62,369 nucleotides of DNA. Origin: an uncultured Lachnospiraceae bacterium (GTDB lineage: Bacteria > Bacillota > Clostridia > Lachnospirales > Lachnospiraceae). Of this stretch, positions 18,242 to 27,121 are shown one piece after another (within the stretch, counting starts at the first letter, position 1; the number at the start of each line of letters is the position of its first letter). The stretch covers positions 1 to 62,369 of the forward strand of contig CATXUX010000020.1 in NCBI GenBank assembly GCA_958402795.1, read 5' to 3'. The notes under the pieces are model-generated. The model saw nothing but the letters and a program-made list of their open reading frames with translations. It was not told where the DNA came from and searched no databases. The position numbers were made by a program, and so were the translations under genes.

Positions 18242-19891
18242 TTTCTTTTTCTCCTTTTTCTTTTTTTCTGTGCTGTATTTTCTATTTGCAAGGAACTGAA
18301 ACAGTGCCTTCGCAAACAGATTCGTAAATAATATCAGTAAAGATAATACAAACACCTCATTAAACTTGTTGTAATACTGCAGTTCTTTCATCTTCGTTGT
18401 GATAACCATGGTCCGCGCCCCGGCGATAAAGACGACCGCACTGACCGTCACCATCGCATTTACGAAATAGTAACTGAACACTTCTATGATCGTGGACGCT
18501 GCATTCGGCGTCACGACGCGGATGATTGTTTTCGCCCAGTTATCTCCCATCAGCATCGCCGTCGTTTCCCATGAGGCGTTCATCTTCGACAGCGAGTTCT
18601 TCATCATCAGATACGGCGTTGAAAAGAAATGTACCACATTACAGATGATCAGGATTGTAAACGTACTCTGCAGGCCGGTTCCGGAAAAGCAGAATAAAAA
18701 TGCAAGTCCCAGCACCATACCCGGAATCGTATTTGTTACGAGTGCAATTCCTTCTACAGTCTGTTTTAATTTTGCGCTCACAGTGCTTCTCGCCGTAATG
18801 ATCGCGCTTCCGTACGCAATCAAAGTGCCGATAAGTGCTGTCAGAAGCGCAACAAAAATAGAATTTTTATAAACTTCAAGCAGGCCGCCATCCCGGAACA
18901 CGCTCTGAATATGTTCCAGTGAAACGTGGAGGTCATACGGCCAGTCTCCCACCAGCGGTATCACAAAGATCACCGCGAAAATAGACAGCACACAGCCGCA
19001 GATGATCATACTTACTGCCCCGCAGAATATGTCGCGTCCTACATTTTTCCGGGTTTCCATCACCGAGATTTTATTGTAACGGACATTATATTTTTCCAGT
19101 ATGTGCAGCACTGCAATGCTCACCACCGACGGGATCAGCATCACCATCGCAACAACGCTTCCTTTGTTGAAATCCGGCACACTTCCAAGCATCTGACTGT
19201 ACAGAACGCTTGCGATCACTTCATATTTTCCTCCGACAGACGCCGGGATCCCGAAATCCGTAAAACAAAGGAAAAAGGACTGGATAAAAGATGCCGCCAG
19301 TGTTCCCAGCAATGGACGAAATACCGTGATCATAAATGTAGACCATGCGTTATCTCCCATAATCCTGGATACTACAGAGAATTTCTTGTCGATATAACCC
19401 ATTGTGTTGTAGATCAGCATAAAGGAGATCGGCAGTGTATAGATCACATACCCGAGCAGCAGTCCGTTGAACCCATAGATTTCAAAAAGCTGCCGTCCGA
19501 ATAACCGGGTCAGAAGTCCCTGCTTCCCAAAAGAATAAATGATTGCGAATCCATACGTCAGTGTCGGAAGCAGCATCGGCAGCGCCGCCACCCCGCGGAT
19601 CAGCTTCTTCACGATCGACGGTACATTTGTATAATGAATCGTGTATGCAAGAAAAAATGCAATGACTGTTGTGATCAGTGCACTTGCACCGGACACCAGA
19701 AAGCTGTTTCCCAGTGCGGTCAAAAATCCGCGTCCGCCCAGTACCGCTATGTAATGTTCCATCGTCAGGCCCGCATCTCCTATGACCGATTTTCCAAGGA
19801 GGCGGATCACCGGATACACCAGAAAGATCAGGAATATCAGTGCGATCACCAGAAAGATTCCTTTGATTTCTTTATTTTTTGAAACTTTCAT
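17240..19891 (-). CDS. phnU: AEP ABC transporter: permease and substrate-binding lipoprotein in one reading frame
   Basis: The frame is open for 883 residues. Residues 1 to about 550 form a double permease with two sets of about six helices, like the PhnU-type AEP permeases that are normally a separate protein of about 550 residues. Residues 551-883 read as a complete iron(III)/AEP-type binding lipoprotein with its own start Met, signal peptide and lipobox (TTGC). The join is a lysine/glutamate run encoded by an A-rich tract (about 18242-18270). Inside it AAGGAG lies 8 nt before the binding-protein ATG at 18241. Removing one A from the A7 run would end the permease at TGA overlapping that ATG (ATGA). 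This is either a true fusion, a one-base insertion or sequencing error, or a slippage site. AGGAGG precedes the start at 19891. Confidence 0.85.
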   Translation of the reverse strand: MKVSKNKEIKGIFLVIALIFLIFLVYPVIRLLGKSVIGDAGLTMEHYIAVLGGRGFLTALGNSFLVSGASALITTVIAFFLAYTIHYTNVPSIVKKLIRGVAALPMLLPTLTYGFAIIYSFGKQGLLTRLFGRQLFEIYGFNGLLLGYVIYTLPISFMLIYNTMGYIDKKFSVVSRIMGDNAWSTFMITVFRPLLGTLAASFIQSFFLCFTDFGIPASVGGKYEVIASVLYSQMLGSVPDFNKGSVVAMVMLIPSVVSIAVLHILEKYNVRYNKISVMETRKNVGRDIFCGAVSMIICGCVLSIFAVIFVIPLVGDWPYDLHVSLEHIQSVFRDGGLLEVYKNSIFVALLTALIGTLIAYGSAIITARSTVSAKLKQTVEGIALVTNTIPGMVLGLAFLFCFSGTGLQSTFTILIICNVVHFFSTPYLMMKNSLSKMNASWETTAMLMGDNWAKTIIRVVTPNAASTIIEVFSYYFVNAMVTVSAVVFIAGARTMVITTKMKELQYYNKFNEVFVLSLLILFTNLFAKALFQFLANRKYSTEKKKKEKKKMKGLKRVVAGGLAGVLGLSVMFTTGCSGNGGTGEQVVIYSNADDEAVEVMKAALDENGFEGQYIFQTFGTSELGGKLMAEGSNIEADLVTMSTFYIESAQEESSMFKDLEFETNTLDEYPSYCTPITMQEGTIIVNTEMMDEYGLEMPSSIKDLADPQYAGMIAVTDIASSSTAWLLIQALISEYGEDGAKEVLTAIYENAGDHIEESGSGPLKLVRAGEVAIGFGLRQQAVADKEEGLPIDYVDPAEGNFTLTESVAVVEKGESTNPKAMEMAECIIKNGREDLLKYYPIPIYEGEEVDDTKVSGDPKVFPEKLTVDLLEKHQELSESCKPE
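18242..18270 (-). other. A-rich homopolymer junction, candidate slippage or indel site
   Basis: On the minus strand the junction runs A7-G-A5-GGAG-A5-G-A4-TG. As written it reads through from permease to binding protein. One A fewer puts TGA across the binding-protein ATG and separates the two proteins with a 4-bp overlap, the same arrangement as phnW/phnX. One A more extends the permease frame by about 30 codons. Confidence 0.8.
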
Positions 19892-19907
19892 TTTTTGTTT
19901 TTTCCTC

Positions 19908-20708
19908 CTACGATACCAGTCCGACCTGCATCATATCCGGTGTGTTTGCCCTGCTGACGGCGCCCGTAACGGAAAACAGGGAGTAAATATTGTTTTTCTT
20001 GATCTCAAGCTGTCTTAAAATAAATTCCTGTACAAATGCATTTTCCGGTGTTTTTACAATTTCTTCCGGTCTGCCGTACTGAGAGATATTTCCCTGATTG
20101 ATGATCATGACATGGTCCGAGAGTGTCAGCGCTTCCTCCGGATCGTGCGTCACGATGATCGTCGTAAGGTGAAATTCTCTGGCGATTGTCTTGATCTTTT
20201 CCTTGATGGATTCTTTGATCACGCCGTCCAGTGCGCTCAAAGGCTCATCCAGCAGCAAGATCTTCGGCTTCATTACCAGTGTCCTCGCCAGCGCCACCCG
20301 CTGTTTCTGTCCTCCGGACAACTGGTCGATTCGTTTCTCCAGATGCTCCTGCAGTCCCAGCAGTTCGATCAGGTCATCCACTTCTTCTTTCGTGGAAATA
20401 TCCGGCTTGTTGCGCAGTCCATATACAATATTTTTATAAACATTCAGATTGGGAAACAGCGCATAATCCTGAAATACGATATTAAATCCTCTCTTTTCCA
20501 TCGGTATCTTCGTCATATCCTGTCCGTCAAACAAAATCTTTCCGCTGTCTGCATCCGTGATTCCCAGTATCAGATTCAGCAGCGTCGTCTTTCCGCATCC
20601 GGACGGGCCTAATATAGAAACAATTTCTCCATCCTCAATTTCCAGATTGATATCATCCAGAATCGTAACTCCGTCATATGTCTTTTTTACATGTTCTAAT
20701 TTTAGCAT
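19908..20708 (-). CDS. phnT: AEP ABC transporter ATP-binding protein
   Basis: The 266-residue importer ATPase has Walker A GPSGCGKT at about residues 34-41, a Q-loop in FQDYALFPNL, signature LSGGQKQR and Walker B ILLLDEPLSALD, plus the H-loop THDPEEA. It is the first gene of the AEP operon, 16 bp ahead of the permease, and resembles the PhnT-type ATPases of phosphonate uptake. The start at 20708 (MLKLEHVKK) has AAAGGAAA upstream; an in-frame ATG nine codons earlier lacks a site. The C-terminal tail (about 40 residues) ends with a short unrecognised segment. Confidence 0.9.
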   Translation of the reverse strand: MLKLEHVKKTYDGVTILDDINLEIEDGEIVSILGPSGCGKTTLLNLILGITDADSGKILFDGQDMTKIPMEKRGFNIVFQDYALFPNLNVYKNIVYGLRNKPDISTKEEVDDLIELLGLQEHLEKRIDQLSGGQKQRVALARTLVMKPKILLLDEPLSALDGVIKESIKEKIKTIAREFHLTTIIVTHDPEEALTLSDHVMIINQGNISQYGRPEEIVKTPENAFVQEFILRQLEIKKNNIYSLFSVTGAVSRANTPDMMQVGLVS

Positions 20709-20768
20709 CTGACTATTTCCTTTCTCTTTTCTCAAGATCCTTCACAACCATTTTCTTTCCATCCAGCA

Positions 20769-20784
20769 GTGATCCGCTGATCAC
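20769..20784 (-). promoter_or_regulatory. Inverted repeat in the phosphonate operon leader
   Basis: GTGATC-CGCT-GATCAC is a 6-4-6 inverted repeat about 60-75 nt before phnT. It lies downstream of a plausible promoter (TTGTTT, 17-nt spacer, TAGAAT on the minus strand, about 20797-20825). It could be an operator or a small leader hairpin. Confidence 0.4.
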
Positions 20785-20866
20785 CATGCACCATTCTAGC
20801 AATGGAATTTTTCAAAAACAATCAAATGAATTTCAAAACTGTGTAACAGAAATGTAAAACGACATA

Positions 20867-20920
20867 CAAAAAGCAGGGAGATTTATCTTGTAGTTTTCCT
20901 ACAAAAATCACCCTGCTTTC
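20867..20920 (-). terminator. Terminator of the RpiR-type gene
   Basis: Minus-strand AAAGCAGGG pairs with CCCTGCTTT, and an inner stem includes GTAG/CTAC around GAAAA. A TTTTTG tail follows. It separates the regulator from the AEP operon, so the two are transcribed independently. Confidence 0.8.
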
Positions 20921-20926
20921 TGGTAT

Positions 20927-21802
20927 TTACCGGTACGCCTTATCCCGTATGATCCGGCTGTTTTTATCCAGCTCTCCGGTACAGCGCTCATAATCTCCGG
21001 CGATCAGTCCCATATAAAGCATATCCACAATCACAATCTGTGTTGCCCGTGAGAAGATCGCATCACCGTACAGTAATTGTTCCTGCGAACTGCACAGCAT
21101 CACGTCACTCCATTTCCCGATCAGTGAGTTCTTAAAGTTGGTGACTGCGATCGTCTGCGCTCCTGCTTTTTTCGCCACTTTCATCACATCGACCACATCC
21201 CGCGACTGTCCTGAATATGAGATCCCTACCGCGACGTCCTCCGGCGTCAGGGCCGCCGCCGTGATCTGCTGAATATAATAATCCTCATCATAGCGGCAGT
21301 CCATCCCCAGATACAAAAGCTTCGTCAGAAGATCCCGCGCCGTCGCCGCCGAATTTTCTACACAGTACAGACAGATCCTCCTTGCCCCCGCAAGCATCTG
21401 AATTGCTTTTCGGAAGTCCTCCGGGGCAATGCTTTTCAACATATTTTCCAACATAGAAACTGTCGTTGCGACAATCCGCGAAGGAATCTGCTCCAGCTCA
21501 ATACTTTTCTCCAGATAATAGCCGTACATCGCGCCGATATCCGGCTCTTCCTGCTTAAATCGTTCCGCCGCCTCCTCGATCATCCGGTATCGGAACTGAC
21601 GGAATCCCGGGTATCCGAGCGCCTTCACAAACCGGATCACCGTAGGCTGGCTTACTCCGCATTTTTTTGCCAGCATTTCCAGCGAAAGTGTCCTGCATTC
21701 CCCCTCATGAGCCAGCACATAATCCGCCACCTTCTTTTCCGAATCCCGCAGCGACGCGTAACGGCTTTTAATCAAAAAATCAATCGTATTCTCAAATCTC
21801 AT
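20927..21802 (-). CDS. RpiR/MurR-type transcriptional regulator
   Basis: This 291-residue regulator has an N-terminal helix-turn-helix of the RpiR type (about residues 35-70, with KKCGVSQPTVIRFVKALGY). A C-terminal SIS domain (about 130-265) carries the sugar-phosphate-binding style GISYSGQSRDVVDV. SIS domains normally sense phosphosugars. Sitting directly upstream of the AEP operon, this one may control it, perhaps sensing AEP or a phosphorylated relative; that link is inference from position. GGAGG precedes the ATG. Its terminator rules out simple co-transcription with phnT. Confidence 0.85.
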   Translation of the reverse strand: MRFENTIDFLIKSRYASLRDSEKKVADYVLAHEGECRTLSLEMLAKKCGVSQPTVIRFVKALGYPGFRQFRYRMIEEAAERFKQEEPDIGAMYGYYLEKSIELEQIPSRIVATTVSMLENMLKSIAPEDFRKAIQMLAGARRICLYCVENSAATARDLLTKLLYLGMDCRYDEDYYIQQITAAALTPEDVAVGISYSGQSRDVVDVMKVAKKAGAQTIAVTNFKNSLIGKWSDVMLCSSQEQLLYGDAIFSRATQIVIVDMLYMGLIAGDYERCTGELDKNSRIIRDKAYR

Positions 21803-21929
21803 GTTTTCCTCCCTGCGATCCCATGTAGAAATCTTACAAAATCGTCAAAACTGCCTTTGTAATTTTCTTTCGGAACTGTTCACTCTTATTCTACAGGAAT
21901 CCGGGCAATGACAGCGTTAAATCTTTGTA

Positions 21930-21973
21930 AAAAGCAGGGGCAGGCGTGGCTCATACAAGCCACACCTGCCCCT
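21930..21973 (-). terminator. Terminator after thiN
   Basis: AGGGGCAGG.GTGGCT (from 21936) pairs with AGCCACACCTGCCCCT (to 21973) with one G-T style mismatch and a 6-nt loop. On the minus strand GC-TTTTT follows. It ends the long priA-to-thiN transcript. Confidence 0.85.
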
Positions 21974-21983
21974 GAAGTGCACG

Positions 21984-22637
21984 TCAGTCTCTTGTCTGCA
22001 TCAATATAACTTCACCCGCAGGAAATGATATTTCTACTTCGTCTGCTGCAAATTCGTTGCTTACGCACAAACTGTCATACGGCGTCAGTTCATGATGGGC
22101 AAGCGGATACTTTGCTCCTGTGATATTAAAATCATGCACCGTCTGTCCCAGTGGGAACACGGAAAAATACGGTCCGTACGCCTCTTCCCGCTTCAGCACG
22201 ATTCCCTGGTCCAGAAGTCGGATCTCATTCTGCCGGTCAAGGATCCGCGCGTCCGCCCCCGCGTCCAGCGCGATCTTCAGGCTCTGGACATTCGCCCAGA
22301 TATGATCGATCCTTCCGCCGGTCGCTCCGATCAGTACAATGTGTTTTCTGCCAAGGCACAGGCTCAGGTGTATCGCAATCTCCGTATCTGTCGAATCCTT
22401 TACCGGATTATACTCCCGCACTGGAATATTGGTCTGCTCTTTATAAAATTCAACCACTTCTTCCGGAGTGCTGTCGAAATCTCCGACAATATAATTCGGC
22501 AGGATCTGATGCTCGTACAAGAACAGCAATCCCTTATCCGCTGCAATAATATATTCTGTTTCCTCTGAACGCAATACGTTCAGCGCAAATTCTTCTTCCA
22601 GGTTTCCACCGCTGATAATGACTGTACGTTTATTCAT
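21984..22637 (-). CDS. thiN: Thiamine diphosphokinase
   Basis: The 217-residue enzyme phosphorylates thiamine to thiamine diphosphate, the cofactor of NifJ in this window. Family motifs include AADKGLLFLYEH, GDFDSTP, DSTDTEIAI and GATGGRIDH. Its start overlaps the end of rpe by 8 bp, so it is translationally coupled and last in the housekeeping operon. Position next to rpe and rsgA is the usual Firmicutes arrangement. Length and motifs are complete. Confidence 0.93.
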   Translation of the reverse strand: MNKRTVIISGGNLEEEFALNVLRSEETEYIIAADKGLLFLYEHQILPNYIVGDFDSTPEEVVEFYKEQTNIPVREYNPVKDSTDTEIAIHLSLCLGRKHIVLIGATGGRIDHIWANVQSLKIALDAGADARILDRQNEIRLLDQGIVLKREEAYGPYFSVFPLGQTVHDFNITGAKYPLAHHELTPYDSLCVSNEFAADEVEISFPAGEVILMQTRD

Positions 22638-23292
22638 CTTTTTCCAAAATCTCCATAAACTTTTTCATATTACCGGCAATATCTCCTTTGAACACCGCCG
22701 TGCCTGTTACAATGACATTTGCTCCTGCATCCAGTACCTGTTCTACATTACTGTACCGGATCCCACCGTCTACTTCGATATCCGCATCCAGTCCGGCCTC
22801 GTCCAGCATAGTCCTCAGAGCATGGATCTTATCCAGCGACTCCGGCATAAAATCCTGTCCGCCCGCTCCCGGCTCCACAGACATGATCAGAAACAGTTCT
22901 GCCTGATCCAGAAACGGGACGAGCACATCGACCGGGGTATCCGGTTTGATCGTGATCCCGGCCTTTTTACCTGCCGCATGGATTGCCTGCAGGGTCGCCG
23001 CAAGATCTTTACATGCTTCATAATGCACTGTAAGGATATCTGCGCCCGCTTCGCAAAATGCGTTCACATACCGGATGGGTTCTTCGATCATCAGATGAAC
23101 GTCCAGAACAATGTCCGCTGCGTCCCGGATCGACTGCAGCACCGGTATTCCAAATGAAATATTGGGGACGAAATTTCCGTCCATAACATCAAAGTGCAGA
23201 TATTCTGCGCCGTTCTCCGCGCAGATACGTATTTCCTCTCCAAGCCTTTTAAAATCTGCTGCCAGAATTGACGGCGCCATCTTTCTTTTCAT
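22630..23292 (-). CDS. rpe: Ribulose-phosphate 3-epimerase
   Basis: The 220-residue TIM-barrel enzyme interconverts ribulose-5-phosphate and xylulose-5-phosphate in the pentose phosphate pathway. Signatures include SILAADF at the N-terminus, HFDVMDGNFVPNISFG with the catalytic Asp and metal ligands, HLMIEEP, and EVDGGI near the end. TGGAGT precedes ATG 23292; an ATG four codons in (MAPSILA) is an alternative start. It lies 70 bp after rsgA. Confidence 0.95.
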   Translation of the reverse strand: MKRKMAPSILAADFKRLGEEIRICAENGAEYLHFDVMDGNFVPNISFGIPVLQSIRDAADIVLDVHLMIEEPIRYVNAFCEAGADILTVHYEACKDLAATLQAIHAAGKKAGITIKPDTPVDVLVPFLDQAELFLIMSVEPGAGGQDFMPESLDKIHALRTMLDEAGLDADIEVDGGIRYSNVEQVLDAGANVIVTGTAVFKGDIAGNMKKFMEILEKDE

Positions 23293-23307
23293 GCTCTGTA
23301 CTCCATA

Positions 23308-23325
23308 GTTACTATGAATAGTAAC
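23308..23325. repeat. 18-bp inverted repeat between rsgA and rpe
   Basis: GTTACTAT-GA-ATAGTAAC is a perfect 8-2-8 inverted repeat just before the rpe ribosome binding site. The short loop and absence of a T run argue against a terminator; it may be a protein-binding site. Confidence 0.5.
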
Positions 23326-23362
23326 ATTTATCCTCCCATTTTTTTAAAATACCGACATATAC

Positions 23363-24286
23363 TCAATACCGTTTTTTCTCCTGCAGTTCCCGGTACATTT
23401 CCAGATAATCCTCATAGCGGATCCGATGAATGTCCCCGCTTTCGACTGCATCTTTTACTGCGCAGTCCGGCTCATGCACATGACTGCAGCCATCGAACCT
23501 GCACTGTCCTTCATAAGGCGCAAATTCTCTGAAGTAATACTTTAACTCTTCTTTCTCTAATCCGTCCAGATACAGGGAACTAAATCCCGGCGTATCCATG
23601 ATAAAGGAATCTTCGTTGATCGGGATCAGTTCCGAATGGCGTGTCGTATGCTTTCCCCGGGCGATCTTTCTGCTGATGCTGCCCGTCTCCATCTGAACGC
23701 CCTGCTGCAGCAGATTGATCAGGGAAGATTTTCCCACGCCCGAAGGTCCTGCCACCGCCGTCGTCTTTCCCTGCAGCATACGCTTCACTTCTGTGATATT
23801 TTCTTTCCTCTTTGTACTGATAAAGAGAAGTTCGCAGCCACAGTTCCGGTAAACAGACCGGAGTTTTTCCATTTCTTCCTCTCCGGTAAGGTCTGTTTTG
23901 TTGAAGCAGAGAATGACCGGAATCTGTTTCTGTTCCATTGACACCATGAAGCGATCCAGCAGATTGAAATGCGGCACCGGATCCTTCACTGCAAATATCA
24001 CCAGCGCCTGATCAATATTCGCGACCGCCGGGCGGATCAGTGCGTTCCTGCGCGGAAGGATTTCCGTAATACTTCCCTCTTTCTCTGCATTATTCAGCAC
24101 TTTCACTACCACATCGTCTCCTACGAGAGGCTTTTTCCCGTCCTTTCGGAATACGCCTCTCGCCTTACATTCGTAGATCAGATCTGCCCCCGGTGCATAA
24201 ACATAATAAAAACCAGAGATTCCTTTCACGATTTTCCCGGAAAACATATGGCTCAGTATCTGAATCTTTTCCTTGTCCTCCGTCAT
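23363..24286 (-). CDS. rsgA: Ribosome small-subunit maturation GTPase RsgA
   Basis: The 307-residue circularly permuted GTPase helps late assembly of the 30S subunit. It has an N-terminal OB domain, G4 (NKTD) ahead of G1 (GPSGVGKSS), G3 (DTPGFSS), and a C-terminal zinc knuckle with Cys and His near CRFDGCSHVHEPDC. The start at 24286 overlaps the prkC stop by 4 bp (ATGA) with GGAGG 5 nt upstream; a Met 13 codons in matches the start of some relatives but lacks a site. It is coupled to the kinase upstream. Confidence 0.95.
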   Translation of the reverse strand: MTEDKEKIQILSHMFSGKIVKGISGFYYVYAPGADLIYECKARGVFRKDGKKPLVGDDVVVKVLNNAEKEGSITEILPRRNALIRPAVANIDQALVIFAVKDPVPHFNLLDRFMVSMEQKQIPVILCFNKTDLTGEEEMEKLRSVYRNCGCELLFISTKRKENITEVKRMLQGKTTAVAGPSGVGKSSLINLLQQGVQMETGSISRKIARGKHTTRHSELIPINEDSFIMDTPGFSSLYLDGLEKEELKYYFREFAPYEGQCRFDGCSHVHEPDCAVKDAVESGDIHRIRYEDYLEMYRELQEKKRY

Positions 24287-26373
24287 TGCCCCTCCGTCGT
24301 ATTATCTGTATTCTCTGTGTCTGAAGGTTCCGAAGGCTGTGAAGGCTGCGCACCCAGACTGATCGTGAAATCTACATAGCTGCCTTTTTCCATCTGGCTT
24401 CCCGGATTTGCAGTCTGGCTGATCACATATCCTGCTGCCACACTGCTGCTATATTCCTGATGAACATTTCCCGGCACCAGTCCTGCATCTTTCAATGCCT
24501 GTTCTGCCTGGCTCTGCGTCTTGCCGCTCAGAGACGGAACACTGACATATTCGGTCTTCGGACCTTTGCTGACCGTAAGGTTCACCGATGTCCCCTTACT
24601 TACCTTTGCATCCTGCGCCGTCGGATTCTGTGCGATTACAACTCCTGCGCTGTAATCATCACTGTATTCTTCTGTAACACTGCCTACAGACAGTCCCTGC
24701 CCCGTGATCGCCGCCTCGGCGTCTGCCTGGCTGCTGCCGATCACATTCGGGATCGATACTTTTTCCGCGCCTTTACTTACAACGATCGTAACCGATGATC
24801 CTTCTTTGAGTTCTACTCCGGCAGACGGATTCGAAGAAATGACTTTCCCGCTCTCCACACTGTCATCGTAAGCCGATTCTACGTTTACGATCAGTCCGGC
24901 GTCCTCGATCATTTCCTGTGCCTCGTCTTCTCCTTTTCCGACTACATTGGGTACTTTTACATTCTGAACTTCCTTCCCGGTGCTGACAACAACACGGACT
25001 TCTGTATTCTTATCGACTTTTTCGTTTGCTGCCGGATTCTGGCTGATGATCTCGCCCGCCTCGAATTTATCGGAAGCCTCCCTCGCCTCCACATAATATC
25101 CGAGTTCCTTTTTGTTCAGCGCGTCCTTCGCCTCATCCTCTGACATGCCGACGATGGAAGGTACGATCACCTTGCTCTCTGTATCTGTTTCGGAAATACC
25201 CGGGCCCACCTTAAAGATCCCGGCGGCATTTCCCGCCACCACGATGATCCCGATCGCGATCACAGCGATCACCACGACCATCAGAATCTTCATGATCTTT
25301 TTCGTGTTCGGATTTACCTGTTCCTTATTGCGTTCCTGAGAACGTCCGCCGTTTTTCCGGTTACGGCTGTAATCCTCTTCCTCGTCCTCATCGTCCTCAT
25401 CATCGTCATCGTATTCATTTTGATAATCTGAATCACTGTAATCCTCGTCCTGCGGATACTCATCATCTGTGATCCGCTGAATCTCTTCTGTCGTCATCAG
25501 AACGGTCTCATCCGATTCTCCCACAGCCACACCGGTCACAAAATGACCGTCCGGATCCACCAGCGAATGCTTCAGGTCTGTGATCAGCTCCTGGCAGTTC
25601 TGGTAACGCTTTGCCGGATCTTTCTGGGTACACTTCAGGATAATACATTCCAGACTGTACGGAATATCCGGCACTTCTTCCGACGGCAGCGGCATCTCTT
25701 CTTTCAGATGCTTGATCGCGACCGTCACCGTAGAATCGCCGTCAAACGGGACATGCCCCGTGATCATTTCATACATCGTAATCCCGGCCGAATAAATATC
25801 GCTCCGCTCATCCACGATACCGCCCCGCGCCTGCTCCGGTGATGTGTAATGCACCGATCCCATCACATTTGTGCTGATCGTCTTGGTAGATGTCGTCGCC
25901 CTGGCGATCCCGAAATCTGTCACCTTCACTTTGCCGTCTTTGGAGATCATAATATTCTGCGGCTTGATATCTCTGTGGATAATATGCTGGTTATGCGCTC
26001 CCTGGATCCCGGTCACCATCTGGATGGAGATGCTGATCGTTTCCTTCACCGAAAGCTGCCCTTTCTTCTCGATATAATCTTTCAGGGTGATGCCTTCCAC
26101 CAGCTCCATGACCATATAATACAGTCCCCGGTCCTGTCCGACGTCATATACATTCACGACATTCGGATGAAGAAGACCTGCCGCCGCCTGTGCCTCGCTC
26201 AGGAACTTCTGGATGAAGACCTGATCATTGCGATAGTCACTTTTTAACACCTTCACCGCGATATAGCGGTTCAGCTTATGGTCTTTTCCTTTATACACAT
26301 CCGCCATGCCGCCTGCGCCGATCCGTTCCAGAATCTCATACCGCTTTCCTAACACTACACCTTCTTTTAACAT
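24283..26373 (-). CDS. prkC: PASTA-domain serine/threonine protein kinase
   Basis: This 696-residue transmembrane kinase has an N-terminal Hanks-type kinase domain (about residues 10-270; GAGGMADVYKG, VKVLK, HRDIKPQN, DFGIA) and a long acidic juxtamembrane linker rich in Asp/Glu/Tyr (about 295-345). One membrane helix (about 357-377) and four external PASTA repeats (about 395-680) follow, with a Ser/Pro/Thr-rich tail. PASTA domains bind muropeptides or lipid II, so the kinase couples cell-wall state to growth, sporulation or exit from dormancy. Its start overlaps the phosphatase gene by 7 bp. Confidence 0.96.
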   Translation of the reverse strand: MLKEGVVLGKRYEILERIGAGGMADVYKGKDHKLNRYIAVKVLKSDYRNDQVFIQKFLSEAQAAAGLLHPNVVNVYDVGQDRGLYYMVMELVEGITLKDYIEKKGQLSVKETISISIQMVTGIQGAHNQHIIHRDIKPQNIMISKDGKVKVTDFGIARATTSTKTISTNVMGSVHYTSPEQARGGIVDERSDIYSAGITMYEMITGHVPFDGDSTVTVAIKHLKEEMPLPSEEVPDIPYSLECIILKCTQKDPAKRYQNCQELITDLKHSLVDPDGHFVTGVAVGESDETVLMTTEEIQRITDDEYPQDEDYSDSDYQNEYDDDDEDDEDEEEDYSRNRKNGGRSQERNKEQVNPNTKKIMKILMVVVIAVIAIGIIVVAGNAAGIFKVGPGISETDTESKVIVPSIVGMSEDEAKDALNKKELGYYVEAREASDKFEAGEIISQNPAANEKVDKNTEVRVVVSTGKEVQNVKVPNVVGKGEDEAQEMIEDAGLIVNVESAYDDSVESGKVISSNPSAGVELKEGSSVTIVVSKGAEKVSIPNVIGSSQADAEAAITGQGLSVGSVTEEYSDDYSAGVVIAQNPTAQDAKVSKGTSVNLTVSKGPKTEYVSVPSLSGKTQSQAEQALKDAGLVPGNVHQEYSSSVAAGYVISQTANPGSQMEKGSYVDFTISLGAQPSQPSEPSDTENTDNTTEGQ

Positions 26374-27110
26374 ATACTCACCTCATCCGTAAACGGCTCC
26401 GCCAGAACAACTCCGATATTGTCTGTCCCTCCGTTTTCCTTCGCCGCATCTACAAGCATGGTCCCCGCTTCCACAATATCCCGGGCCCCCTGCACGATGT
26501 GGAATAACTCATCATCCTCCACCATATTGCTCAGACCGTCTGTACACATCAAAATGATGTCTCCCCGTTTCAGACGGTGCTCATAAAAATCTACTTCCAC
26601 GCTGTCTTTTGCGCCTATTGCCCTTGTTATAATGTTCTTATCCGGATGGTGCTTTGCCTCCTCCGGTTTGATGCCTCCAAGCCTGACCATCTCTTCTACC
26701 AGAGAGTGGTCTTTCGTCAATTGGGTGATTCCCTGATTGATCAGATACAGGCGGCTGTCCCCTACATTTGCGAAATACATCATATGGTTGACGATCGTCG
26801 CCACAACAACGGTCGTACCCATGCCCCGCAGGTGTACATCCCCGGCGGCTTTTTTGATGATCTCGTGGTTGGCGGTCTTGATTGCGGAAACGATCGCGCG
26901 CTCCACATCCTCTTCCTTACTCTCGCCAAGTTCTCTTCTGAGAACCTCTACCGTATATTTTGACGCATAATCGCCTGCCTGATGGCCGCCCATACCGTCC
27001 GCCACAACAAACAGATTCGGGAGATTTCCTACCGGATTCACCGTCGCATAGACATAATCCTGATTAACTTGTCTTACCATTCCTACATCGGTAATCGAAA
27101 ATGACTTCAT
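26367..27110 (-). CDS. stp: PP2C-type serine/threonine phosphatase
   Basis: The 247-residue PPM phosphatase is the partner that reverses PrkC phosphorylation. Metal-binding motifs are visible: NQDYVY near the start, VADGMGGH, GDSRLYL and GGTDNIGVVL. The start at 27110 (MKSFSITDVG) has AGAGGAGAAGG just upstream. The frame stays open 20 codons further, into the end of rlmN, but those codons do not look like phosphatase sequence. It lies 11 bp after rlmN and overlaps prkC by 7 bp. Confidence 0.95.
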   Translation of the reverse strand: MKSFSITDVGMVRQVNQDYVYATVNPVGNLPNLFVVADGMGGHQAGDYASKYTVEVLRRELGESKEEDVERAIVSAIKTANHEIIKKAAGDVHLRGMGTTVVVATIVNHMMYFANVGDSRLYLINQGITQLTKDHSLVEEMVRLGGIKPEEAKHHPDKNIITRAIGAKDSVEVDFYEHRLKRGDIILMCTDGLSNMVEDDELFHIVQGARDIVEAGTMLVDAAKENGGTDNIGVVLAEPFTDEVSIC

Positions 27111-27121
27111 ATCCTTCTCCT

